A stretch of DNA of 64,000 nt. It comes from Alisma plantago-aquatica (Eukaryota > Streptophyta > Magnoliopsida > Alismatales > Alismataceae). The position numbers were made by a program, and so were the translations under genes. Where the stretch lies: positions 1,535,681,072-1,535,745,071 of the forward strand of contig OY856409.1 of NCBI GenBank assembly GCA_963693085.1. The letters are read 5' to 3'. Positions 24,101 to 35,160 of this stretch are shown here, one piece after another (within the stretch, counting starts at the first letter, position 1; every line of letters begins with the position of its first letter). The notes beneath the pieces were generated by a model. That model was not told where the DNA came from. It did not search any database and saw nothing but the letters and a program-made list of their open reading frames with translations.

Positions 24101-26593
24101 GTTTCACATGGAATCATCCTCAATTAGAGTTTCTCAGGGAATCACCCTCAATTAGGGTTTCACTAATCATCCCAATTAGGGTTTCATTCAATTACCCATA
24201 AATTAGGGATTCATTATTCCTCTAATTAGGGTTTGGTATTTCATTACCTTAAATTAGAGTTACCCAAGTCATTACCCTTAATTAGGGTTACACTATTACC
24301 CTTAATTAGGGTTACACTATTACCCTAGATTAGGGTTTTACTCAAAATTTCCCTAAATCAGGGTTAGGGTTCGTTAACCTTCTCAATTAGGGTTTCTTGA
24401 TCTCTTTGCTAAGGATCCTACCCTAAATCACCATATGAATCATACTCATGTATGAATTCATTTCTATCATTCTCTCCACTTGATTTGGTTACATCAACCA
24501 TATGATCAAATACAAACAACTATGTTTGACATAGTATACTGAGTTATTGCTTCCATAAACAATTAGGGTTTGCTTAATTGAATAGCCTTCAACTCACGAT
24601 TCCTTGGGAGTTAATCCCTCAAATTTGGTGAGTCATTAGACAACATAAGTAGGAACAGTAATCCCAAACATTCAACCCTTGGTCAATGCATTCAAACGGT
24701 CTTGAGACCGTTTACTCAAAAAGGTCAATTAAATCAGATTGAAAATCAGCACTTAATTCAATTAGGTTTCCCTAATTGATTAGGCTTCAACTCACGATTC
24801 CTTGGGAGTTAATCCCTCAAATTTGGAGGGTCATTAACCAACATCATTATAAACAGGAATCCTAAACGGTCAATGCTTGGTCAACACACTCAAATGGTCT
24901 TGAAACCGTTTTCCCAAACAGGTCAAGTTGATCAGGTTGAAAATCAGCATTTAATTCAATTCGATTTATCTAATTGATTGGCCTTCAACTCACGATTCCT
25001 TTGGAGTTAACCCCTAAAATTTGGAGGGTCATTATCCTACATAATTAGGAACAAGATTACCAAACGGTAAACGCTTGTTCAACCATATCAAACGGTCTTG
25101 AAACCGTTTTCCCTAAAACAGTTTTCTGAAACTGCATAGCCAATCAATTTAAAACGATTTGGAATAGATATCAAGACCATTTGGCTTGGTACTTTTCTTT
25201 GGATAAGCATATAGGATGATGTCATCATCCCCTTCCTTCGAAAAACCAAGAACAGCAACTGTTCTTGATGGAAATTGCAGCAAGGAAACAAGTATGTATC
25301 AAATTGAAGAAAACAATCAACAAAGCATAATTGATTGATGCAATAGCAATGATTAAGGGTTTGAGTTATAAAACCCGCCTCCAATTGAGCTCCAAAGCTT
25401 CAAGCTCACGCCATTAATGGTGGATGAAGCTCTAGCAACTCCCTCTAAGCTCGTCCTCAAGCTTTTGGATGAAAAAGTTGGCTAGGGTTGAAGAGGAGAT
25501 CCAAATAAGAAGAAATCAATGATTTATTTTTTATTTCCACCATGGAATCAAGGAGAACGAAGGTCAAGGACCTTACCAACAGGTTGGGGTCGTCCTCCTG
25601 CTCCTCCACAGCTCCTTAGTCGTTTTCCAAGCAAGGGTAAAGAAAAGAATCCGAAATAGCCTTTGTTTTGGCTTGGTAAAGGTACTTTTATAAGAAACTT
25701 GATGAGAGAGAAAATGCATTATTAAAATGCATTAAATTCCAAAAATATGGCCGCCTCTTCCCCCTCAAATTCCCCTCAAAATCCTTAAGGACGAGGCTAT
25801 CTTCATTTCCTCTTATTCCTCTTCATTATCCATCAATTTAAAGAAAAGAAAATTAAGCACCTTAGATCATATTATAATAATATTCCAATTTGAGTGGATA
25901 TTGCTTTTCTTTATAATAATGGTGAGTGGGTTATCCACTTGCTTGAGATATTTTCGTGGCCTAGAAAAGTCACAAATGTGTTCACACTTGAGCAAATTCA
26001 ACCATCTCGTTTTTGGTTGAAGGCCCTTCAATTATTATATTTGTTTTTACACTAAATAGAATTAGGGTTTCAATTAGGATTAAATCTTGATTATTTTAAT
26101 ATCAAGATTCTCTCTCCTCCAACTTAATTCAAATGAGGCGCCCCTCTCATTTTATTTTCTCTACTTGATGCCAAGAAACATTAGGGACCTTATTGAAGTG
26201 GTAATTTACATATTACACCCTGGGTTTTGGGTAAATTGCACATTACACCAAAACTAGGTTTTCATGCACATACATTGCTTTATCAGCTCTTTCTTGGTAT
26301 TTAGGCTTCCATAAGCCATACCTCAGCATCATCTTTACTCTCATGATGCTTCAACACATGAGGAACATATTATCATGCACAATTTGCACTTAAACCCCTC
26401 AACTTGGGTAATTTGCACTTTAGTCCAAAACAGGCAAAATATTGATTTCAACAATGTTTAAAAAGGATAAGAATTGTAATATAAGTTCCTCTTGAACCAT
26501 AATTACCTTTCACAAGATGAGATTAAGCATTTAATCATCTTTCTTAATCAAAACACCTAGGGTTAAGGTATAACCCAGGTCAGGGGTGTTACA
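21160..26593 (-). repeat. 5' LTR of the nested LARD-like element
   Basis: Same length as the left LTR and about 99.2% identical by eye. On the minus strand a TATAAAAG box lies at about 25683-25692, about 900 bp into the LTR, so most of this very long LTR would be transcribed leader. Confidence 0.93.
24587..25142. repeat. Three 198-bp tandem repeats with hairpins (right LTR)
   Basis: The same units as in the left LTR, starting at 24587, 24785 and 24983, with palindromes near 24694, 24893 and 25089. Confidence 0.9.
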
Positions 26594-27123
26594 GGACCTT
26601 TCTTAAATCCTCGTGCGAACGGCTATTCCTGTTCCATCTCTGCTCCCAATTCCGCGCAACCCGCAACATGAGCTCACCGAGACCACCTTCGCATCTGCAT
26701 TACCGACATTCTCGCCTCCGTCTCCCTCACCTGCAGCAACTAGGTAGACGCGCAACCATCGCTGACGCCTGTAGTGTCGCCGCGGCTACCTGACCGTCCA
26801 CGCCTTTGGCCCTTTTCACCTTCGCAATTGTTTTTACACCGTCGACATTTTCAGCACCGCCGCGACATTCCTTTCCTCATCGTCATCATCACTTCCACTA
26901 TCATCGGCTGCTCCCCGACGTTTTACCTTCCAAACGGTCCCCAAACCGTTTGGGACCAAACGGTCCCCAAACCGTTTGGGACCAAACAGTCTTCGAAACC
27001 GTTTGGCCTTTCACAACCGCTTGATTTTTGTTAAAACATAAAAACACATAAACACAAATAAAATCCAATTTTCTCTCTTTTACTAAACGTCTTATTCTAA
27101 CGCATAATTTTCCATTTTCAGCA
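26594..27123 (+). other. Leader of the Athila-lineage accessory region
   Basis: Athila-lineage sequence resumes here after the nested element. It is GC-richer than its surroundings. It carries three more 26-bp hairpin monomers starting at 26932, 26958 and 26984 (AAACGGTCCCCAAACCGTTT type). The short ORFs across it are repeat artefacts. The first convincing start codon is at 27124. Confidence 0.6.
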
Positions 27124-28404
27124 ATGGCTTCATCAGCAAAGCAACCAACAGGAACTGCTGACGCTCCTTTTTGGACTGAGGAACAACTATTGGAGGATCG
27201 TGCCAAGCTCCAGAAAGTGGTGGATACCTTTAAAGCAACTGGAAAGATCCCACCAAAGGTCAACATTGTGGCGGTCATGGGTGAGATTGACCGCATTAAC
27301 AAATGTGTAGCCACGAAGCCCAAAGAAGACGTGGAAGAAATCTCTTCCAATGATGAAGGCTCTGAATACGAGCCACATTCCGAGGAAGAATCCCCAGCTG
27401 AAAAGTCCAAGGGGGAGAGAAAGGTCCAAGAAGTTGCAACCAATCAACCCCCAACAAAGAGGGCAAGAAAACAGGTCCACCCTGCCACTGCTAGGGAACA
27501 AACCCTAGCAAGCCATATCCCATCCACCACCACCACCACTCATACAATCACCACCACCCCCATCTTCTCCATACTAACCAGCACCGCACCACCACCAGAA
27601 AACCTTTTCATCCATACCCTCCCCTCCATCGACAAAATGCTAAAACCAACAAAGTATGTCTGCTCTAGCGTACTACTCAAGATGGGGATCTACGATAGAA
27701 TCCTCACCATACTAGACAACGCCAACCTCTCCAGGCTATGCTTTGTCCTTGAATTTTCATACGCCGAGCCGACTACTAAATTCTTCACATATCTCACTAA
27801 AGAAGAGGTGGACATTACGCACCGGGCAAGGGACAGAGGTGACCGCAGGCTGGTCACCAAGCTTTTTGGAAGGAACATCGTTATAACAGAAAATCTTCTA
27901 AACAAAATCTTCATAGACAACCCAGAACATCTCAAAAAGGCCAAAGCTGTAGGCACAGAAAACTCCCAATTCAATAGACACAACTTCTGGAAAACCTTAA
28001 CAGGGTTCCCGACCTATGAAGCAAAGACATGCAAAGCCTCCAATATCCATTCTGGATTCGTGCGTACACTTCACAAGATCCTCACTGGTGCGCTCTTCCC
28101 CAGAACAGAAGGAGGAAATGTTATAACCACTGACCTTTTTCTTCTATGGTCCATTCTGCATGGAAAGCCGGTCAATATTGGCCAACACATGATACAAAAA
28201 TCCTCAGCCTACACCCTAGGGAAAGAAATTTGCATGGGTGGGCACATTACTTCCATCATCAAATATCTCAAGATGGACATATTGCTTCCTCGATGCACGA
28301 AGATCAAGGGCGACATCCTTACTAACAAACAAACCTTGAAGAACTCTTACATTATCAAGGAGAAGGATGCGAAACTACACTACATCTTTTGCCCAACAGT
28401 CTGA
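27124..28404 (+). pseudogene. Accessory protein, N-terminal block (Athila ORF1-like)
   Basis: A 426-codon open frame starts at an ATG preceded by GCA. It begins with a charged segment (residues about 60-105, acidic then basic with KRARK, a possible nuclear signal) and a Thr/Pro-rich linker. From about residue 170 comes a globular region (LLKMGIYDRILTILDNANL, CFVLEFSYAEPTTKFFTYL, RLVTKLFGRNIVITENLLNKIF, LLWSILHGKPVNIGQ). The layout resembles the ATHILA ORF-1 / putative plant transposon protein families, whose function is unknown. It stops at TGA (probable CGA decay), and the frame continues with LPLPELANYDKDQF. It is probably the first part of one long protein that reaches 32070. Confidence 0.65.
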
Positions 28405-29908
28405 TCTTCCAGAAACCTGTTACCACTCCCGGAGCTAGCGAACTACGACAAAGACCAATTTCTCTTTACTGACGAAGAGATCACCAAACTCCTAGCTCCG
28501 ATTAAAATACAAGCTAAGACAACCCAAGCGGGATAGACAGAGCTCAGCATAACCGCCCTGACACTTAGGTTAACAAAAATACCAATAAAACATCCATCCA
28601 AGGTACGTTTACAACTACCACAGCTGTCGGGGACGCCAACATCAAAGCTACAACTGGGGACGGATCACCCCCATCTGGAGGAACCAATCACTACCTCCTC
28701 TATAGACTCTTTCATCATGAGCCTACATGAGGAGCTCACCACCACCACCACCCCCACCACACTCCCATCCACCACCCTCCCACCATCTACCACCACCCCA
28801 CCTTCCTCCACAACAATCCCTCCACCCACATTTTCCACTTCCCCATTTTCTTCACCAAGCACTACCTTTTCCGTTCCCACATCCAGCTTCACTTTCTCAA
28901 CTCCCATCTCCACCTTCTTTTCCTCAACCTTTTCACCCCCTCATATCTCACCCAGCCATGTACCATTCCCTTCATCCGCCACCACCCCGACACCATTGGT
29001 GACTCCATTTACGGTCACCACACAGTTCGCAGGACCATCACCAGTGTCTCCTTCGCAAGGCACTACCACCCTCCCACCCCGACCCCAGCCATACCACCCT
29101 TCCGCTTCTGGGGTCCCTTTTTCAAATATCAGTGAGGAATTCAGACGTCAATTTGATACCATCCGAAACCTCCTCACCGATCCCTCTAACATTATGCATT
29201 CTATTTTTTCTTATGTGTAGGGAATTTCTCAACAGGTCGCCAAGATCAACGAGCAACACAACTCCTTGCCAAGCATTCTCCAATGCATTCAGCAACAATA
29301 GGATGTAGTGGCCAAGCAAGTCGTTCATATCGATGACCACTACAAACACTTGCCCGAGCTGGTCCTTGGAGTAAAATTCCAGCATGAAGCGTTGGCTTAG
29401 CACGTTGACAGGATCTCTACGCAGACTCAACCTCTGCCTGAGACCCTGCGTGAGCTTAAGCAACAACAAACTGCTTTAAGCACGCACTTGGATGACATCA
29501 CCAGCACCCTTACACAACTCCACAGCTGCCAGGAGGAGTCATCAAACACCGAGCTTCACCAACTACGAGGAGTCAGCAAACACCGAGCTTCACCAATTAT
29601 GCGCTCAAGTAACAGATCTTACAACACGCCTCCTCTCTGTCGAGGGAAGATACTCAGATTTAAAGGAAACACACGACACACTACTCGAATCCCACGAGCA
29701 TGTGCAAGCGATATTTGACGAACTACAAGAAATCCATTGGCAGTGCAAGAAGCCTCTACAACAGAAGCCGGCAGATAAGAAGGAAGATAACAACGATGAT
29801 GAAGATGACAATGATGAAGATTCCGACTCCTGGGCTAACTCCAATAAAAGCACCTCCTCAGATGATCAATCTGACGACCCAGGCAATGCTGGGGAGGGCA
29901 CAAGCTGA
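28405..29908 (+). pseudogene. Accessory protein, Ser/Thr/Pro-rich and coiled-coil part
   Basis: The frame of 27124 continues with several stops to about 29560, then shifts by one base. The part at 28717-29100 is a low-complexity Thr/Ser/Pro stretch, encoded by ACC and CCA runs. From about 29110 a heptad-like region follows (ISEEFRRQFDTIRNLLTD, QQVAKINEQHN, LRELKQQQTALSTHLDDITSTLTQL), suggesting a coiled coil. The end (29760-29908) is strongly acidic (KKEDNNDDEDDNDEDSDSW). The antisense ORFs here are mirror images of the repeat-rich codons. The function is unknown. The design looks like a structural or tethering segment. Confidence 0.6.
29533..29600 (+). repeat. 34-bp tandem duplication causing a frameshift
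   Basis: GAGGAGTCATCAAACACCGA at 29533 recurs at 29567 with one early change. The 34-bp period shifts the frame by one and accounts for the move from frame 1 to frame 2 in the accessory coding region. Confidence 0.9.
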
Positions 29909-30300
29909 GGAGCTGCATCAAAACAAAAAGATCACCATGACGGTGATAAAGATCCCAAATCCCTGACTCACAATTAATTCCTTGACTACTCCACAATGGG
30001 ATCTCTGGGGGAATCTGCTAAAGAAGCAGCCTTCGCTGAGTTCCAACAATGTCTATTCGGAACCAACACAGGTCCACAATAAGAAACTTTAGCTCACAAT
30101 CTTTCCGCACCAGATCAACCATTGCTCTTTCCCCCAGAACAAGAAGATTTAGAAAGAGTCAACTTGGACATAGATGAAGATCTAGAATCAGCCTCTGACT
30201 CAGACAAAGACGAAGATCTGCAGCAATACATCGACAATCTAGAGCAGACTTCCCCCTCCCTCTGCATGAGCTACCCCCGCCGCCACCTCTACCTCACAAA
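29909..30300 (+). pseudogene. Accessory protein, acidic linker
   Basis: The second frame continues past stops at about 29906, 29974 and 30080. The peptides include MGSLGESAKEAAFAEFQQCL and an acidic run EQEDLERVNLDIDEDLESA (30140-30190). The frame must shift again before 30301 to reach the peptidase domains. No known domain is visible. Confidence 0.5.
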
Positions 30301-31449
30301 ATGCATGATCTTGATATGATGGCCATATCTACTCTCGATGCTCAAGACATCTTCATCCTCAACACTATAGTAGATGATGCCAAAGACGGGGGTGACATTA
30401 TCTACCAAAACACAAAGACTCAGCAAAAGCTGACGCACGAGGACTTCCACTCCATTCTTCGACCGCAATCAACGGTGATGATGGCTGTCTTCCACGTCCT
30501 CCTCGCCAATTCTATCAAAACATACAGAAGATCACGGCGGCAGCAGCCCGTTCTAAACACATCACCGGCTCTAGCGATGAGCCTTATTTACAAAAAATTA
30601 CAAAGCAAATCAATCGAACGGTTGCAAAGGGGAATTGCAAGGAAGGCACACTACATTACCGTGCCCTTCCAAGTCTCTGGTCACTGGCTGCTTATGATTG
30701 TGGACACCGCAACCCGAGACGCTAAGGTGTACAACTTTTGCTCCACAGAACTACGAGCAGGAATAATCAACTTCGTTGGAACAAAAGTCGGGGAGGCCAG
30801 ATGCATCCCTTTCCAGCTCCTAAAGTTGATATGGGCTGCTTGCCCATACCTCCGCAATAATTGGAATTAGCCTTGGTTCCAAATTATCAACCCCCAAACC
30901 CAAACCCAAGAGGGTTCTCAGGATTGTGCTTTCTACGTCATACGACATATCCAAGCGCTTAATCAGCAAATCCCTTTTGCTAATCTGGCCACTAAGGATT
31001 TCCATTCTCTACAAGGTCGTTATGCCATGGAGTTGATCTGTGATAGACGGTTCTTTAAGGACCCAACTATGGCACCCACCGATGTTCCTCGCTATCTTTT
31101 CTCGGCCATCCAACGTCCTCCAAAAAAACCATTCAGGCAAACAATAAAGGAGTTGGAAAACCAGCAGCCCGCCAAGGCTCCCGAGAAAAAGCAATGGGAC
31201 CCTTACTCCTTCGATCTGGCAGATGATGAAGGGGTTACCAAGTTGCTAACCAGGGCACCCATTAACAGATCATCTTCACAAATGGACCGCCTGTCTGCCA
31301 TTTCACCTACCTTCCCCAATTTTGACCTTAGTGCTTGCAGACATCTCTCCGACAATGAACTTCGTCTCATCATATCAAGGCTTTACACCGAGAAAGATGA
31401 CCTCGTTTTCATGTCCAGTGATATTCTGGTCATGGCAGATGCGCTATGA
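30301..31449 (+). pseudogene. Ulp1/C48-like cysteine peptidase domain A
   Basis: One frame runs from 30301 to 31449 with a single stop at 30868. The C48 (SUMO-protease-like) signature is visible in order: YITVPFQVSGHWLLMIVD with the presumed catalytic His at 30682-30684; VYNF, where yeast Ulp1 has a catalytic Asp in its VDS motif; and QEGSQDCAFYVIRHI with the presumed oxyanion Gln six residues before the catalytic Cys at 30925-30927. Upstream is a segment (DFHSILRPQSTVMMAVFHVLLANSI) like the N-terminal part of such domains. After the domain comes a 130-residue linker (PKKPFRQTIKELENQQPA). Ulp1-type enzymes cleave SUMO or related modifiers. Substrate and activity of this one are unknown. Confidence 0.65.
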
Positions 31450-31488
31450 GAAACTGTACAACTAAAAGGGTCTCTCTCCGTAAGCTGA

Positions 31489-32070
31489 ATGGTCGCCTAT
31501 CAATTTCTTCTCGGACATAATCACCCTATAACCTATATGGCATTTCCCTACATGAAGGATGATTTATTAAAGCAAAAGAACTTCGACACAACTGAGGCAC
31601 TCATCTCCTTCTTACAACATTTGACCCTGAAGTTCATCATGTTCCCCTTCCTTCATTTTGAACACTGGATGTTGTTGGTAACAAACCTCCATGAAGGAAC
31701 AACAATCGTATACAACAGTTCCGACAGCCAGTACAATCCAGATCAATAACATTACGCTACAACACCAAGAACGCCGATGGAAGAGATGGCAAAGGAGTGT
31801 TCCGATCAACTTCATGACCTCCTCAGCAAGCACATAAGGGCATACAACAAAGAACACTTTCATAGCCCCGCCTTCAGCCACAAGTGCCTTCAGCAGATAC
31901 ACGAGTTGAACGATTGTGGTTTCCACGTCCTCTACTGGATATACACCATCATAGCACTTGGAAAACCAGTAGAAGACATGAAAAAAGTAGATTATCACGC
32001 ATTACGAGGGAAGTTCGCCGCTAATCTCCTCCACACACATGGCGCCAATAAAGGACTAATAGAAGCCTGA
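31489..32070 (+). pseudogene. Ulp1/C48-like cysteine peptidase domain B
   Basis: The same frame continues after stops at about 31447 and 31486, with one more at 31747. The motif order repeats that of domain A: ITYMAFPYMKDDLL, FIMFPFLHFEHWMLLV with the presumed His at 31663-31665, VYNSSDS, then CLQQIHELNDCGFHVLYWI with the presumed catalytic Cys at 31915-31917 in a textbook NDCG context. The frame ends at TGA after NKGLIEA. Both domains carry Asn where Ulp1 has Asp. The tandem arrangement suggests internal domain duplication or two captures. This is the C-terminus of the accessory coding region, 1.2 kb before the 3' LTR. Confidence 0.65.
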
Positions 32071-33286
32071 CGCCCTTGTCCTTGTACTTCTCAAACTATC
32101 ACTTCGACACTCTACGGATAGAGTGAGTGACACGTTAGGGGAGGGAGTACACTAACAAGGGCGAGGTATCATTTTCAAAACCCTTCCCTCTCTACCTTTT
32201 TTTTCAATCCTGTATAAATTTTTACAATTTTCTTTGCGCATTTAATTTTTGTTTTAAAAGCATTTTCCCTTTTAAAATAAACTCCGCACATAAAAAGGAA
32301 CATCCCTTTTGGAACATAGTCACCCTCAGCTAACTTTAGAATCATGTTAAATCCTCAAAAGTAATAACAAGAATAGCACTCAGGAATATAATGGCAACTT
32401 AATAATATCTCTCCACTACTGATTTCCATGCTTTTGTTTCACTTCTAAATCTGACTCTCCACAGGTCAATATCAAGGCCAAAATAAGCCAAGTACTGTCA
32501 AGGATGCGAGGGGCATCAAGCGACATCTGAATCATGTAGTCTCGCAAGTGGACCATTAAAAAGAAACCAAATAAGTGCATGTTGAAAAAAGAACTCTAAG
32601 AAGAGCTTTCTTGTCTGTAAATAAAAGAGGCTTGGCCACCCAAAATAAATTCCCTAACCCCAAAATCCTAATCATGTGAGTTTACGAATAAAAGCTAGAG
32701 AGTTGAATAAAACTATGAGAGTTGTGCCATAAATAAGGATCTATATGAAGAACCAATGAAGGTCCCACCCGACCGGTACATTCAGCTGCCCTCAAAAAGG
32801 CAGATGTGTCGTGCCCAGTAGTGGAACCCTAAGGTATCTAAATATATGAAAGGCTTATAAAGGACTCGTCCAGCTGGTACATTCAGCTTCCCTCATAAAG
32901 GCAGATGTGTCGTGCCCGGTAGTGAGATCCTAAAAGCATAGACAACCCCTCCCCCACTTGAAGGGGGAGTTACACATCAAGCCTTTAGCCAACCCTCATA
33001 CCCACTCCAGCTTCCAGTAGATTTTTCAGAGAGGTATAAAGCTGATTAGAGTCAACAACATGCACAGAATAAAAGGTGGTCCCAATACAGGCTATGAGAT
33101 ACGGAAGAAACTTGAGACCCAAGCAACTCTCAATACCTGAAAGAGTTAAGGTAAACAATAAAACCCGATATGACCTTAGGAGAGCTCAGATTTATAATTG
33201 AAGCAAGAGTATGGAAGTCTTAACTAAATAAAATCGCCTCACCATTACATGCCTCAACTCTATCTAACTTGCGGACAAGCTAGACT
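32071..33286 (+). other. 3' non-coding part of the Athila-lineage element
   Basis: No ORF of note. A polypurine-like run (TTAGGGGAGGGAGT) lies near 32134. A tandem repeat of about 101 bp is at 32775-32930. The rest is AT-rich without visible structure. Confidence 0.7.
32751..32940 (+). repeat. 101-bp tandem duplication with a small hairpin
   Basis: GGTACATTCAGCT at 32775 recurs at 32876. Each copy contains CTGCC/CTTCC...AAAGGCAG followed by ATGTGTCGTGCCC. Confidence 0.75.
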
Positions 33287-33300
33287 CTAAATTAGGGGGG
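33287..33300 (+). promoter_or_regulatory. Polypurine tract of the Athila-lineage element
   Basis: TAAATTAGGGGGG abuts the 3' LTR start at 33301, as required for plus-strand DNA priming. Confidence 0.8.
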
Positions 33301-35155
33301 TGATAACATCCATTTTTGCGATGTTATTTTAGTGCTTTTCTTCAATTTTCCATACTCTTTCTTAGATAAATTAGATAGAATCCCTAGTTATCCTCTCTTA
33401 TTTCAAATATACTATTAGATTAACTTCTTTCCTTTTTACTTACAGAAAAAGACACAAAAAATCACAAAAGACTCAAACGGTCCCAAGACCGCATGGACTC
33501 ACACGGTTCGAAGACTGCATGAAGCCAACCGGTCTCAAGACCACATAGACTCATACGGTCCCAAGACCGCATGAAGCCAACCGGTCTTAAGACTGCATGG
33601 ACTCACACGGTCCCAAGACCGCATGAAGCCAACCGGTCTCACGACCGCATGGACTCACACGATCCTAAGACCGCATGAAGCCAACCGGTCCCCAGATCGC
33701 ATGGAGTCAAACGATCTCAAGACCGCATGGAGTCAAACGATCTCAAGACCACATGAAGCCAACCAGTCCCAAGACCGCATGGAGTCCAACAATCTCAAGA
33801 CCGCATGAAGTCCAAATGGTCTCGGGGTCCAAACGGTCTTGGGGTCCAAACAGTCTCATGACCCAAACGGTCTTCAAGACCATTTGGACTCAAAACTGAC
33901 CAAACCGTTTGGACTTCACTTAAGGCCTATAAATAAGACCCAAGGGGTCCTCCAAAGGGGAATCAAGTTTCAGACGCCCAGAGGCTGCCTCTACTACTCC
34001 TGAGCTTTTCCAACTTCCATCATATGCCCAAAGGCTACCGGTCTGAGATCCATGCTCCATCCGGAAGCTGCTTTCTCTCTCTTCGTCAAATAAGGTGGGA
34101 AGAGGAGACCTCGTCATCGAGTAACCTGTGAAGTTTGAAGATCATCACTCTCTCTCTTTCCAAGGGGTTGACTTTCCTCTCTCCTTTGTGGGGATGACAC
34201 ACTCTCTCTCTTCTCGCCTCCTTCTTTGTCCTAGCTATGAGCGAGTAGTCTCTTTCACTAGGGTGCGGGGAGTAGCCCCGCTACCCATGTTTTTATTTCA
34301 TGTAATGTAATCCATAGTTTGCAATATAGATATGCTTTCTTGTCAACTCAACATCAATCGTTTAATGAATGCTTGTTGCTTGATCACCAACTTGTGTTAT
34401 CTTTTATCTTTTAGTATGAATTGTCTATGTTTGTACTATTAGATTCGAATCTCGATTGAATGTTGGTTCTTGATGCATGTATCCACCATGCATCTGTTTC
34501 GGTATCTAGGAGTGTTGTTCAAGAAGTGGAGTAAACTCACTTCCATCGTTGTACTTTCATACTATGAAATGGAATCAGTTGACGTATGAAAGAACAACCT
34601 TGATAAAGTCGAGGAACACACTTTGCGAAGGGAATGATGCAAAGCAGGTGACCATTCATTCGGAGATGGTTGGCGTTGCAACATTCCCGCACTTCTCGTA
34701 GTTAGTTCTCCGAAAGGAAACTAAATCTACAAAGATACTAGCTGTTTAGACTCTTGTTGCAGGTTATGTTTTATTTTTCATGTTTTGATCCATGAGTAGT
34801 GGCAGTGAAATCCGATCACATCCTAGTGATCCCCTATCATTGTTGACATCCTTAAATTTACTTCTTTGTTTTACTTTACTTGCTCTTAGTTTAAAAACAA
34901 CCAAACCAACCTTTTGATCTAAGTACCTACTATTAAGAGATTAAGTGAAATTATAACGTTTTTCATCTTGTTGCTCCCAACAAGACCGTTGTCCCGTGGA
35001 TTCAACCCTTAACTATACTACGATAAGACTTCCACGTATCTTAACATACGTGGGTGGAGTTCTCGATCCAGTATAAGCAAGGCTAAACTTAAAGACTTAC
35101 CATCTTTAGGATTTTTAGTGGTGCACGCAATTCCACATGAGTGGTAGCTCCATCA
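33301..35155 (+). repeat. 3' LTR of the Athila-lineage element (1855 bp)
   Basis: TGATAACATCC...CCATCA. It repeats the 5' LTR, including the 26-bp hairpin array (about 33477-33910) and TATAAATA at 33928-33935. It is followed by the target duplication TTTAT. Confidence 0.92.
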
Positions 35156-35160
35156 TTTAT

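Larger units (their letters stand above)
14128..26593 (-). mobile_element. LARD-like LTR retrotransposon nested in the Athila-lineage element
   Basis: Two 5434-bp LTRs (14128-19561 and 21160-26593) flank 1598 bp of non-coding interior. The initiator-Met primer site next to the right-hand LTR and the GAGGACGAAAT hairpin next to the left-hand LTR show that the element reads on the minus strand. Flanks are GGACA (14123-14127) and GGACC (26594-26598), a 5-bp target duplication with one mismatch. It encodes no gag or pol, so it needs proteins from another element. The hairpin and primer site point to a chromovirus relative. By-eye comparison gives about 43 LTR differences, so the insertion is young. 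Confidence 0.93.
5899..35155 (+). mobile_element. Athila-lineage Ty3/gypsy retrotransposon, interrupted by a nested element
   Basis: The two ends are related LTRs (5899-7784 and 33301-35155) beginning TGATAAC and ending CCATCA. They are flanked by the perfect 5-bp target duplication TTTAT (5894-5898 and 35156-35160). The order is LTR, decayed tRNA-Asp-type primer site, gag, protease, RT-RNase H, integrase, internal promoter-like array, accessory coding region, polypurine tract, LTR. Subtracting the nested element (14128-26593 plus one duplication) leaves about 16.8 kb, larger than the 10-12 kb I would expect for Athila. Gag and pol match the Athila pattern (gag with CPHH, integrase with VWGIDYMGPF). 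The element inserted into a family-A LTR. Confidence 0.9.

Noticed and set aside
28665..28913. Minus-strand valine/glycine-rich ORF
   Set aside because: It is the complement of the Thr/Pro-rich low-complexity coding stretch on the plus strand.
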